Source: Zhengitettix transpicula
Lineage: Eukaryota > Arthropoda > Insecta > Orthoptera > Tetrigidae
DNA length: 64,000 nt
Assembly: GCA_037074705.1 (NCBI GenBank)
Contig: CM073596.1
Span: 10,248,001 to 10,312,000 of the forward strand
Reading direction: 5' to 3'
This document shows, piece by piece, positions 25,090-35,765 of the stretch (positions within the stretch are counted from its first letter, which is position 1; each line of letters starts with the position of its first letter). The notes beneath the pieces were generated by a model that made no database searches, had not been told where the DNA came from, and saw only the letters and a program-made list of their open reading frames with translations. The translations under genes and the position numbers were made by a program.

Positions 25090-26490
25090 TTTGATTAAAC
25101 GTCGTTATTAATGGAAACAACATAGGATAAAATAGTATGAACAACACCACCCCTAAATATGCTACTTTCCCGTGGTGGAAAGGGTTGAATTTTTACTCAT
25201 ATCACATCGGTAGAAACACTATCAATCTAGTTTATATATAAACACATAACATTTTGGCAGTTTTAGAATAATAGACAATTCTCACACCCAGCCCTAAGCA
25301 AGCTCACCCCTAATGTCTAAAGGGATTTATATTTTCAACAACATCCGTTGAAATAGTATTCACGTAATTCTCCCCCAAGAACGCACAAGAACTGACTATT
25401 TATCTCCCCCTCCAACCCCCACCCTTTCGGGTTAAATGGGCAATTAAAAATATTTATCCGAAGTAAACTCACTGACATCCATAACCTTCGATTTGACTCC
25501 AAACTCGGTTGTATTCGCGTTATTTTTCTGTAAAGCAACTCCACCAGAAACCCTAAGGGTGCCCTTTTCCCAGGGCGTAGGAGATGAATATTATATTCAG
25601 ATAACATCGGTAGAAACACAATCAATATCTTTGACCCCGAAAATATTTATCCAAATCGAATACCTGCTGTTTTAGCATGTTTAAGTATTTCAACCCCCGT
25701 CCACCCTCGCTTCTGGGGTTGGTAGACGCGTCTCACCCGGACAGTGTTGTTTTCCTGGTCGCAAAGAACCTGTGTACGAAATTTCGTGAAATTTGCTCCA
25801 GCGGTGTAGATTTGTACTCTCCACCCCAAACGCTAGGGGTGCTCTTTCCCCAGGGTGTAGAGGTTGAAAATTATATTCAGATATCATCAGTGAAAAGACT
25901 ATAAATATCTTTGACCCCTAAAAATATTTCTCCGACTGAAATATCGACTGTTTTAGCATGTTCAAATATTTCCACCCCCGTCCACCCCCGCTTCAGGGGG
26001 TGGTAGGCGCGTCTCACCCCGACAGTGTTTTTTCCTGGTCGCAAACAACACGTGTACGAGATTTGGTGAAATTTGATCCACCGGTATAGATTTGTATTCT
26101 CCACCCCAAACCCTAAGGGTGCCCTTTTCTCAGGGTGTAGGGGGATGAAAATTATATTCAGAAAACATCGGTAGAAACACCATAAATATCTTGGACCCCT
26201 AAAAATTATTATCCGACTAAAATATCGGCTGTTTTAGCTTGTTTAAATATTTCAACCCCCGTGCACCCCCGCTTCTGGGGGTGGTAGACATGTCTCACCC
26301 CGACAGTGTTTGTTTCCTGGTCGTAAAGAACACGTGTACGAAATTTGGTGAAATTTACTCTACCGGTGTAGATTTGTATAACGAACATACAAATATACAA
26401 ACAAACAAACATACAAACATACAAACATACAAACATACAAACATACAAACATACAAACAAACATACATACACTCTTTTTTATTTATAAGA
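25090..26490 (+). repeat. Family 1 copy with second 281-bp array
   Basis: It lacks the head motif (5' truncated). The 281-bp anchor occurs at 25665, 25946 and 26227, the same spacing as in 23930-24670. The tail is an expanded run of 'acaaacat' units (26385-26470) ending 'ctcttttttatttataag'. An LTR unit is inserted directly after this tail at 26492. Confidence 0.8.
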
Positions 26491-26491
26491 T

Positions 26492-27366
26492 TGTAATTTT
26501 CAACTAATGAATTAATTAAATGAAATATTAATCAAAAGGATAGGCGCTAATTAAATGAATGATTAAACAAGAATTTACAAATGAAATATAATTTATTATC
26601 TAATTGTGGCTTCAAGAATCAATACAATTACAATAAAAATTTTAATATCTCAGGGTCTTTACTGGGTTTGATGATTAGGGCACGATAAAAGAAGAATTTG
26701 ACTAATTTACAATTCAAAATATTATTTGCTTAAAATTAAAACAATAAGTCGATCAATGAAAAATACTAGAAAAAAGCGAACGAACGAACGAAATCTGGCT
26801 CTATCCTTTAATTAGCGCTTACAATATTATCATAGTTTTGGTTTTGTTACTTGCATACTGTTAGACTGGTACCAGCATTCTTTGTTTCCCCTACACAACA
26901 CTATTAATTGCAAATCGTTATTTACACAGATTCTAGTTATTACAGAATTTACACGCTCACTGGCAAATCGAACGCAGACAAATTTCCGGAGCCTTGGATG
27001 AATCTATCATTGGTCAGCAATCGGATGTCGTCTTCCCCTCAGTGTAAAATTGTTCGAATTTGCCTTATTACTGGAACTGATGATTTGCAGATTCTTTGTA
27101 GACTTATACTGTTATGTTTAATGATTTGAAATAGACTGCAAGGTATCTCGGTTAAAAATTTATTATAATGTGCCTCCTTTCCTGGCTGGCTGTAGACGTA
27201 AACTGACTCAGACTTTCGTGCGCGCAAACGACATTTCGACTTTTCGACAAAGCAGCCGAACTCGCTTCTCCATTGTTGCTTTGTTCGACAGACCGATATA
27301 ATGGATTTATCAAACAATTAAAATTTTATGTCCAAACAATTACTGTCCTAATTAACTGGCATTACA
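26492..27366 (-). mobile_element. LTR-like unit (subfamily A)
   Basis: The minus-strand read starts TGTAATGCCAGTTAATTAGG and ends AAAATTACA. It carries the subfamily landmarks 'ctgacg'-flanked 'acgtctacagccaggaa' (27183-27200 inverted) and 'ggtaccag' (26867). It is wedged between the Family 1 tail and the terminal-inverted-repeat element at 27367, so it marks one step in a nested history. Confidence 0.6.
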
Positions 27367-28318
27367 AAATATACTTAGAAATGATCATATAAGATACATA
27401 TCTTTTAACAGTTATATTTATCTGACGTCCTTAAATAAATGATAACGTCAACCCCTTTACTTATCAATTTATTATTAATTAAAATTTTTAGACGGTATAA
27501 TAGAAATAACATTTTCAAAGTTTCATACATAATTTATTAGGACCTCTTTAGGTGATGTAACGTCAATTAAATGATCTAATTTCAAAATTCGTGTTTCTAA
27601 AAATTCCAAAAAAGCAAGATTTTACAAGCCTGTTCTTTTATATTACAATTAATTTTAAAAAAATAATTAAAGCATGGTTATTTCACGAAGCATAATTTCG
27701 AGTAGCATAATGTAAAACTTTTCATTGAAGAATGACAATATTATTCCAGATTGATGAACGAAATGTTGTATTTTCCTTCCAATGATTGGGCCATTAACGT
27801 AAATAAATTACACTAATAATTTAAATAGAATTTATGCTTCCCTATTGCTCTAATCCATTTATTGTATTTAAAATAATTCTATTTCCAATGTTTCTTTAAA
27901 CTTAACAATGCTCTCAACAGCTGTAAACATAACAGAATTTTCGCCTGCAATGTGTGGGAAGATCGTATCCAAGAAATTTAATGTCCATTTTATTTCATGT
28001 AATTAATTGTAAGTAATTTTCAATAAATTTTTAATTAATTGTATTATAGATTATCGTTTTTGTAAAATTCTTGCTTTGTTGGAATTTTTATAAACTCGGA
28101 TTTTGAAATTAGATAATTTAATTGACTTTACAACACTTGTAGTGGTCCTAATAAATTAGGGTTGCAACTGCGAATGTTTTTTCTAGTATAATGCTTCAAA
28201 ATTTAAATTAATAATAAATTTATAACTAAACATGTTGATGTTTTCATTTATTTAAGAACGTCAGATAAATCTAACTGTAAAAAGATTTGTACCTTTATTG
28301 ATCATTTCTAAGCATATT
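27367..28318. mobile_element. DNA transposon-like element with ~85-bp terminal inverted repeats
   Basis: The left end, cttagaaatgatcatataag through 'aacagttatatttatctgac' and 'ccttaaataaatgataacgt' (27374-27454), is repeated inverted at 28232-28314 (atttatttaagaacgtcaga to tgatcatttctaagcatatt). The ~780-bp interior is AT-rich without a transposase ORF, so this would be a non-autonomous element. Superfamily undetermined; a TA target duplication is possible but the flanks are ambiguous. Confidence 0.7.
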
Positions 28319-28654
28319 TATTAAACTACCAATAGGAACAGTTTCCATGTTATATGTTGAGCTCTTGTGGTTGGTTAATTATTAATATTATTACAATATT
28401 TCACATTGTTGTACCGTAAGAGATGAAACGTTTGATTTTTAGAAACGAGCGGGACAGATTTATGTGTAATGATGTCACTGTTACGTCATCTGTTCTCCGC
28501 CCGTCAAGTCCCACGATCTTATACGTAACCTTTGCCAATTCAATCACGGAAATTGAGAAACAAAAACGTCACACTCACAGAAAAGCGTTGCGAAGGACGA
28601 CGTCCCAGCAAGCGATACATTTTTTTAAATTTAATTTACTGTAATTCAATCAAC
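28319..28654. other. Unique stretch
   Basis: A 73-codon ATG frame (28423-28644) has no recognisable domain. It includes an imperfect 'tgatgtcactgttacgtcat' palindrome at 28470 related to the TGACGTCA theme. Confidence 0.35.
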
Positions 28655-28945
28655 TCCCCTTTCTTTAATTATATTAAACACCTGTACTGAAATTTATATA
28701 AAATTCTTAATTTTAATAAATTTTTGTAGAAATTTTCAGTACGAATGTTTAACTTTTGGGCAGCTCTTTAAAGAAACTGGGTTGAAGGAATTAAAGTAAA
28801 TTAAACAAAAAAAGTAAAATATATAGTCCTGTGTAAAGCATTAAAATGAAGTAAGACATCATTTAGAACAAGACAAGGGACAAGGAACACAAGAAGTTTA
28901 TTGAGATGACGTCACACTACGTCATCTTAAGCACCGTACGAACTT
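28655..28945 (+). repeat. Family 4 dispersed repeat, copy 1
   Basis: 'aattcttaattttaataaat' (28700), 'gaaattttcagtac' (28729) and 'atagtcctgtgtaaagcatt' (28823), followed by the palindromic pair 'gatgacgtcacactacgtca' (28905), match in order and orientation 48215-48505. Non-coding, family unknown. Confidence 0.55.
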
Positions 28946-29690
28946 AAGTAAAAATTTATAAAAAAGAAATGAAAAATTGGCAACATAGTGAAGAAACCAG
29001 TCGTAATTAAAGTTATACACTGAATTAAATAAAAAGTTATATTAATAAATTGCAGTTTGAAAAGAAGAAATTAAAGAAAATACTCAGTTTCTTTTACTAT
29101 ATTGGTATTTTGACTTCCGGAATCAATAATATATCTTTTTTGGTTCAGCATTAATTACAATTAGTAAGACGTGCTTAGTTCCGAAACAGAACGAAAGAAT
29201 GAACCCTGCATTTTTTTAAAATATATATATTCATTATAGAAAATAATAAAGCATGAGAAACAAGTCACAATAAAATTGATTCTCTGAATTAATTAATAAC
29301 TACATTAAACAGGTTAATATATTGTAGTATACTATCCGAAAATGAAAGTAAAAATACCGACTGCGTTTCTCCTGCTATATTTTGACGTCTTCAGGTGTTA
29401 TGCACTGTAGAGAAACAGCTTGAAATTTATTGCATATACCTTAAATAACAAACCAGTGATTAATTTACGAATAATTAATTTTTTAAGACATTTTATTAAA
29501 TAATTTCCTGGGCGAATGAAATTAAATGGCAACATTCCGAACATGTCCGAGCTTTCCCGATGATACCATGACAAACCGTATCTCTAGTTGCTTTAATTTT
29601 TGAACAGGGAACTGTGACGAAGAATCGTCGCAGATATTTTATTATCATATAATAAATAAACAGCCTCATTTATCTTTTGAGGGTTGTAGG
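28946..29690. other. AT-rich stretch, no gene supported
   Basis: Scattered AT-rich sequence with short repeats of 'gcatgagaaacaagtcacaa' type resembling 28990 and 48070. Nothing codes recognisably. Confidence 0.4.
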
Positions 29691-30165
29691 AGTAGTGTGG
29701 ACGATGTAGACGAGCTCGCAGATGGATATAGAGAGTGCGAGGATGGGGGTGGGGGTGGTCGAAGCCTCTTTTCCTGCCAGGATGTGAATTTAATAAACTT
29801 TTGGGGCCGGTGCGGATTTCCACCTCACTCCGGAGGGCCAAATTCAATTCAACGGAACGGCAGCTGGACGACCCCCCCCCCCACCCCCCTTGGATATGAG
29901 AACCTGCACCCTCCTTCTCTGCCCGCAAGCCACGTGATTATTTTCCGCTTGACCGGAAGCGTTGCAACATCCGCGCCCCGTCCCCCAGGTCCGCCCTTCA
30001 CCACGGAGGTCTCAACCGAAGTCCTTTGGTACCAGATTTCTCTCTATCCTAACCCTGAAACTGGCGATAATCACCCCCTCGTAATAAACCTACTTCATTT
30101 CTCTGCCGATCTAAGTATATTTTTTCCTATAACAATATTAAAAATTCACAGTTTAATTTAATAAG
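29691..30165. other. GC-richer open stretch, no supported gene
   Basis: A + frame is open for 154 codons (29697-30161) but its apparent start is GTG and it contains no usable ATG near the start. A minus frame of 111 codons overlaps it. C-runs at 29873-29888 and purine/pyrimidine bias explain both. It could contain an exon, but no domain or phase-consistent splice pair is seen. Confidence 0.3.
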
Positions 30166-30214
30166 GATCTCGCGGCTATGATTAACGATTCATAATCTTA
30201 AAACCTATTATCTT

Positions 30215-30327
30215 CTTCTTCTAATAAATAAAACTGGGTGTATATACGTATGTCCATGGAGAAAATTTCTCCGAATTACGTACACCTGTTCCTTGCGACC
30301 AGGAAACAAACACTGTCGGGGTGAGAC
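30215..30327 (-). repeat. Family 1 fragment, left part, split by the P-like transposon
   Basis: This is the inverted Family 1 tail: 'ctaataaataaaactgggtg', then 'gtacacctgttccttgcgac', 'caggaaacaaacactgtcgg', ending in GTGAGAC (30321-30327). It continues after the transposon at 32609 with the same GTGAGAC, so the transposon landed inside this copy. Confidence 0.75.
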
Positions 30328-32608
30328 CGTGGCCACCGAGAGTACAAGGCCGTCTTACCTGCCCCGTAAAATCCCATGACGTCATCAAACTTAGGGTTAA
30401 GATCTCAAGGTATGTGACTAACGGCAGTATTATTTGAGCTGGTGTCTGAACTCGTTGCGACGTTTTCTTCTCCTTTTTTAAATAATTGTTTTGAAATTTT
30501 TCTGAAGAGAAGGTACTTCAAAAGGTTACAGAGCTGTGTAGTATCTATTTGTAATGGGAACTATAAAAATGGAACTAAAGTTCATACATTCAGTTTCCCG
30601 AAAGACGGACGATTGTGTGCTCAGTAAGGGCACGCCATTAAAAGATTGGATTTTCGCAAACCAACCAGAAACAGTAAGGTAAGATTATTTTAAATTAATA
30701 TTTCACTTTTTTCTTAATTTCTTACAAATTATCTTCATTTTCTTTAATCAATTACTCACGTTTATGTAGTTGTGTAAAACGCTCCGGTTAATAATATTTT
30801 GAGGAATTTTCCTGGGAATAATATACAATTCTGTTATTCTGCGTTATCCGATATTTTGCATGTTAAAGACGTTAAAGACTGAAACTGTCAAACAAGTAAT
30901 AATAGTTTCATTGTTGTTTTTATTGTCAATAATGACGGTGGAATTGTACCTCATTATCTCAGTAAATTATTATCCTATTCTTGTGAATATTATATATATA
31001 TATATATATATGTATTTGTGTATTTTATCTATTGTTTCTGGTGGAACATTGTAAATGTTAAAACACCATTTATTAGAAATCGTTTAAATGATACAATGAA
31101 AACGCCTCTGACAACTGAATCTGATATGAAATTAAAATTTCTCTACCAAATTCTTAATTGGCTTGATGCTTGGGAAAATATGAAGTGTGACACAGGTATG
31201 TTAAGTAGGGAAACACACTACGCATTAAAACTAACAACTAACGGCTTAATAGAACTTGCTTCTTATTGTAGCTCTGAACTTAACATGAATTATATACTTC
31301 CGGGGAAGTTTGAAACTGATAATTTAGAGGAAAGATTTAGTATGTACAGGCAACTCTCTGGTGGCGAATATCATATATCAATTAGGCAGGTACTTGAATG
31401 TGAAAAAAAATCGTAATCATTCTCTATTAAAATTATTACTGACAATTAAAAACGAAGCTAATGTACATATTAAAAAACTAAATTTAAAGTGGGAGACAAT
31501 GGAAAGGCAAGATTTAATTAATACCATTCCTTCTTTTTTCATAAAAATTAATGAAGATGATATAGAAAGTTGCAACACGCTTCTACCTGTTATTAACTAT
31601 GTGGCCGGTTATTGTATTTATTCGGTAAAAAAGATTAAAGTGTGAAACCTGTAGCCAACACTTTGTACTAGTCGATAAAGCTAATAACCAATTTGATTAT
31701 TTAAGAGATTTAGACAGAGGAGGATTAATGTACCCTAAAAGTGATGTAGTAAATGTGACATTATATACCTATATAGTCTTGAATAAGGTTTTAAAAGATT
31801 ATGAAATAGAATTTTTAAAATTAAATGACCAAAGGCAATTGATTGTTAACCTTACATTGGATATTTTTAAAGGACAAGCATTTATTGATGAAGAGATATG
31901 TGAAAATGGTCATTTTACAGAAAAGTGTATAAAATGATTATTTGGGGAACATGTAATATATTATTGAACAACTATTGTAAAACAAAAAATGATTCCCTTC
32001 ACAGTGACAATCTACTAAAAAAAAATTTCAACTGTGAAAAAATAAAGAGATTTGTATCTATGTAATAAGTTTAAAATTTATATTTAACCATATATCTCTA
32101 GATTTGGCTTTTTGTACATAATTTTTATTTGTTAATTTATTGTAGTGTCAATTTTATAATTTTCTTTGTCAGAAAATAAAATGTTTTAATTAATTTCGTC
32201 TTTCAAGTTCTTCATCATGCTTTTCAAAAAATTTGTGATAACTTTAAACATTGTAGGTATATGTATTTAATTAGTATTGATTGAATTTAAAAATATGCGT
32301 AAATAATTCTTTCTAAAAAAATTATAATACGTTAAGAGATCGCAAATTGCCACGAAACGTATTTTTCAATTATAAATCCTTTTCTGACTTTATGAGGCTG
32401 TGTTCCATTTATAATTATTATAAAAGAGTTATAAAAAATTTAATAACTTTCTTGCAAAATTCGTGTTTTTGTCTATGCAATCAGTTTATCTTGCTCCTGT
32501 GTATTTCCTGGAATGGCAATTTTTTCACGTTTCCTGCACAGGAAACACAACCCTAAGTACGGTGACGTCACAAACTGGTGAGACGGCCTTGTACTCTCGG
32601 TGGCCACG
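30328..32608 (+). mobile_element. P-element-like DNA transposon, decayed
   Basis: Terminal inverted repeats of 32 bp, 30328-30359 and 32577-32608, begin CGTGGCCACCGAGAGTACAA and differ at one position. They are flanked by a direct duplication GTGAGAC (30321-30327 and 32609-32615; an 8-bp GGTGAGAC reading is also possible). Inside lie a THAP-like segment and the C-terminal part of a P-type transposase, both broken. TGACGTCA sits ~50 bp inside the left end (30377) and ~40 bp inside the right end (32563). At 2.3 kb it looks like an internally deleted copy. A (TA)n tract lies at 30989-31012, where the missing middle would be. Confidence 0.85.
30442..32065 (+). pseudogene. Broken THAP-type P-element transposase
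   Basis: The family binds element ends through an N-terminal THAP zinc finger and catalyses cut-and-paste transposition in the nucleus. Here 30520-30690 encodes a THAP-like start (C-x4-C in CVVSIC, then KVHTFSFPKD) that reaches WIFANQP only after a frame change, next to a possible donor AG/GTAAGA at 30678. 31060-32065 encodes the C-terminal region: TGMLSRETHYALK, LPGKFETDNLEERF, YRQLSGGEY, YVAGYCIYSV, CETC, DRGGLMYPKSDVVN, then NILLNNYCK. Frame breaks fall in an A-run at about 31402, near 31640 and near 31935. The RNase-H-like catalytic middle is absent, so no active enzyme can be made. Identification rests on motif recognition, not on a search. Confidence 0.8.
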
Positions 32609-32744
32609 GTGAGACACGTCTACGTCCCCCCAGGAGCGGGGGCTGGTAATTTTCCAACAGGATACATCGGCCGATATTTAGAGGCTAAACAGATTGATAG
32701 TGTTTCTACCGATGTCGTCTGTGTATAATTTCAACCCCTTCAAG
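32609..32744 (-). repeat. Family 1 fragment, right part, split by the P-like transposon
   Basis: 'gtgagacacgtctacgtccc', 'aggagcgggggctggtaatt' and 'gtgtttctaccgatgtcgtc' continue the inverted Family 1 unit interrupted at 30327. It ends where the Family 3 copy begins. Confidence 0.7.
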
Positions 32745-33334
32745 TTGTAGTGGTAGGTTTATTAAATGATGACGTAAAGGGATATTTTACTGAATATGAG
32801 AAAAATAAAATAAAATAAATACAAATTATATTTGTTCAGTTAGCCGGGCAAAACAATCGTATCCCTTAAATCCCAAGTTAAACCATGGTTTACGGTAATT
32901 CCCCCAGGCGCGCCAAGGATTGAGACACTTGGCAGTTACCTTGCGTTGATCTCTGGCTGTGATCATGTGGCACCCTCGATCTCTCCGATTCGTCTGGATG
33001 ATGTAAGTTAGGGGCTGTACGTCCGTTCCTGGCGACGGTTCGTCGAGGAGTCTGCTCTACACTTGCTTTACAGTCCCTTCGCTGGATGTGAAGAATAGAT
33101 GGTCTCAAACATCTTTGGATCGATCTTTCCTGAACCAAGAAATGTGATTGGTTCAGGCAGTCACGTGTTAATTCAATTTCTGGGCTTTTTGGAGAGACTT
33201 TTCCCACGGTGCGACAGTCCAGGTAACTTTCTGAGGGTCAACACCCTACGTGGCTAAGTCCAGACCTAAGGGATTATGTATCCGGCACGGCGGCGCCTGG
33301 TCAAATTCCAATTTTCCAAGCTCTAAACCCTTGC
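32745..33334 (-). repeat. Family 3 dispersed repeat, minus copy
   Basis: Inverted match to 58718-59322 over its whole ~600 bp: 'aaaccatggtttacggtaat', 'gatcatgtggcaccctcgat', 'caagaaatgtgattggttca' and 'acccttgct' at the end. A 105-codon minus frame (32890-33207) corresponds in part to a 109-codon + frame in the other copy (shared IELTRDCLNQSHFLVQERSI). Some protein-level origin is therefore possible, but I do not recognise a domain. Confidence 0.65.
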
Positions 33335-33531
33335 TAATAACTAATTATATTAAAATGAAATGTATATATATCAATAATAAAACTATCGCGCTACAAAGTA
33401 TTAATTTGATTACTCCAAGTCAAATATAGTTGTGACAAGGATACCTCATTTAAAAAATATTATTTATAGGGAAACGGAAAGAAAATTTGTTTGGCTTACA
33501 TTTATCAATAATAATAAATATTTTATTATAA
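33335..33531. other. AT-rich spacer
   Basis: Nothing recognised. Confidence 0.4.
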
Positions 33532-33717
33532 ACAGCTAATAACAGACAATCAAAAAATGGAATTTATCAATTAGTTTTTAAATTTCGACGTGTTTTGGTC
33601 CTTATGTGGATCCTCTTCAGGCTTTTACTATGTTATCTTAGCATGAAGACGGTCCAAAACAATTTAATAATTAATTAATACATTACTTTTTCAATTGGCT
33701 GTTATTGGCTGTCAACA
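33532..33717. mobile_element. Short palindromic element (MITE-like), ~185 bp
   Basis: Inverted termini: 'cagctaataacagacaatca' at the left and 'caattggctgttattggctg' at the right. Centre: 'tttcgacgtgttttggtcct' and 'cctcttcaggctt', with 'gacggtccaaaac' inverted, as in the other members. Confidence 0.6.
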
Positions 33718-34480
33718 AATGTAACTACACTGGCATATATATAATTTTATATAATATAATAAATAATTTAAATAAAAAATTATTGGCGGGTATCAATTTT
33801 GCATTAAAAAGAGATTTTTGTTTTACTGTAATCTTCAGTAAGCTGAAAGCCGTAATTGCATGTCGAAAATATTACCTCGGCCTTTTATCATCTTGTAAAG
33901 TTCTGCAAAACCATGTTATTTCTCTCCAAAAACCAATCTGTCTGCCTTCCAAATAAAATATTCTAAATAGTTCCTAACCAAGGACTGTTATAATGTTGAT
34001 TAACAGACTAAAAAGCCAAATAAGTCTTCCGAATTTAGGTAAAATGATTTATTTAACCTACGTCATACTTAGCAACTTACGGCCTCTGTAAAAGCCATCG
34101 TTATCTTCTGAAATATAAATTAATATACATAAGCAGAGAAATACCTGTATAAATAAATTAAACTAGACAGTTATATAGAGAACTGAGGAAATACATACGT
34201 CATGTAGATAACAAGACGTTGGCACTGACGTAGGTTCAATAAATCATGTCAGCGAAATTTGGCGGACTTTATTGGTATTTACTCTGTTAAAATGATATTT
34301 ACCTAAGTATATCAAGACTCACTACGACTCGAAAATCGTCGTGGCAGAGTTGTAAAGATATTATATTTTTAATACAAAAATTTAACAAATTTTGCTTCAT
34401 TCCCTTTTCACAAAATGTAATAAATACATTAAATAATTAATTATTGACGGACATGATGATATTGTCCCTGTTTAAGCGTG
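33718..34480. other. Unique AT-rich stretch, no gene supported
   Basis: An 83-codon + frame (33705-33956) is unrecognisable. No repeat family assigned. Confidence 0.4.
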
Positions 34481-35220
34481 TAAGAATTGCACTATTTCTT
34501 TAACCCTGGGCGATGAGAGAAAATTTAATGTCCGGGGTCATCGATGAGCGTCAACCACTGAGAGGCAGCTGCTTGTTGTAGGCAGCAGACCCCCAAAATC
34601 CACTACATTCTATTGGGAGCGGAGGCGCTCAGTCTACCTGCTCCCAGTCGCTCACCGCTCGCCGCTTGTAGCGTGCCCGAAGCCTTAAAATGAAGTGCGG
34701 CGGCGGCGGCGGGGACAAAGCAGCGTTGCCGAACAATCCAGTACACGTAGCTAATTTTACGACCACGTGTAGAAGCGTTACATCAGCGTCTCGCAACACG
34801 CAGAAAAACCGTTCCCAGTGCCTTCTACTTTTAATCGCAACATTTTTCGAGTATTTCCCATTCCCCGCTGTTAACTTTCTGGACGTATTTGAGTGGAGCA
34901 GTCTTTCACACTCGAAGCAGGAGACCTTCGTCGTCTAGTGGGGAAAGGGGAAGTTTAATTTGCATTCGTATCGTTTCCAATTTGCATTCATTTGCCCTCC
35001 ATCCCTTCTTTCTTTATTATATTAGCCAATGTTTACTCCCAGTCTCACTCAGCGACTGTCTGAACGTCGCTCTCAAGTAGTCCAACTGAACGCAGAAGGA
35101 ACACACACACACACACACACAAACAGAGAGCAGCAGCATCTGGCAAATGTCAAGTGTCGAGCGCTTTTTCGAAAAGGGAAAGGCAAACAACGACTGAATT
35201 TGATTAAATAATTCCAAAAT
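34481..35220 (+). promoter_or_regulatory. GC-richer block with possible promoter or first exon
   Basis: A CpG-containing block (34540-34800) stands out from AT-rich flanks and includes an initiator-like TCAGTC (34629) and cgctcaccgctcgccgc. An ATG at 34690 opens an 82-codon frame that begins MKCGGGGGDK through a (GGC)n run. No domain is recognised and no 3' partner exon is found. An (AC)n run lies at 35099-35120. Promoter or 5' exon is inference from composition only. Confidence 0.25.
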
Positions 35221-35514
35221 AAAAATAAGGAAAGACGAGCAAGGTCTTACACAAAGGAAACAGTTGACCTTTGCTAATTAATTATTTCGCTTTCTGGTCT
35301 TTTAAGTAATTAGTTACGTCAATAAACTTAGAATTCTTTCAGGACGTTGAACTTTCAAAAATAAAGGAAATGGATTCTCGGGGGCGGGAAAATAATCCAC
35401 GCTGTTACACCCCAGTGAGCTAGTCAATAATTACCAAGTGGAGGATGTTATACGGGGGAAGCGGCGAATAAAATAATCAAATAAATACACTCTAGAACGT
35501 TTCTCGCTAATGTG
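35221..35514. other. Spacer, nothing recognised
   Basis: No coding or repeat assignment. Confidence 0.4.
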
Positions 35515-35765
35515 TATTTAATTAGACTGCCGATATGCCAGGAAAAATTTCTAATAATTAAATGAAGCCATAAAAATCATCACAATATGACGTTTCGGTT
35601 ACATATGTTAAGGTAGCAGTCCATGACACTATTTGTTCTTGTATTTACCTAGGGGATTCCCAATATTCGGAATGAAACGTCGATTTCGAATGACTTTTCG
35701 TTTTAATTAATTAACACAACTTTCTGACATGTCGTCCTGTTTTAATTTCTTATAAAACTATTTGA
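35515..35765. mobile_element. Short palindromic element beside Family 2 head, inverted partner of 12050-12295
   Basis: 'ctgccgatatgccaggaaaa' at its left, 'atgacgtttcggttacat' and 'aatgaaacgtcgatttcg' inside, and 'gacatgtcgtcctgttttaa' at its right mirror 12065-12290. Confidence 0.6.

Noticed and set aside
20865..26390. Regular spacing suggesting a CRISPR array
   Set aside because: Repeat units are 261-312 bp with no short repeat and unique spacer pattern; eukaryotic context.
24504..26496. ORFs of 60-90 codons such as those rich in Cys/Val/Tyr from the CATA tails
   Set aside because: Translations of Family 1 tandem units and tail microsatellite; the same short peptides recur because the DNA recurs.
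29697..30161. 154-codon open frame
   Set aside because: Starts at GTG, overlapped by a minus-strand frame, with C-runs and no known domain; kept only as a described stretch.
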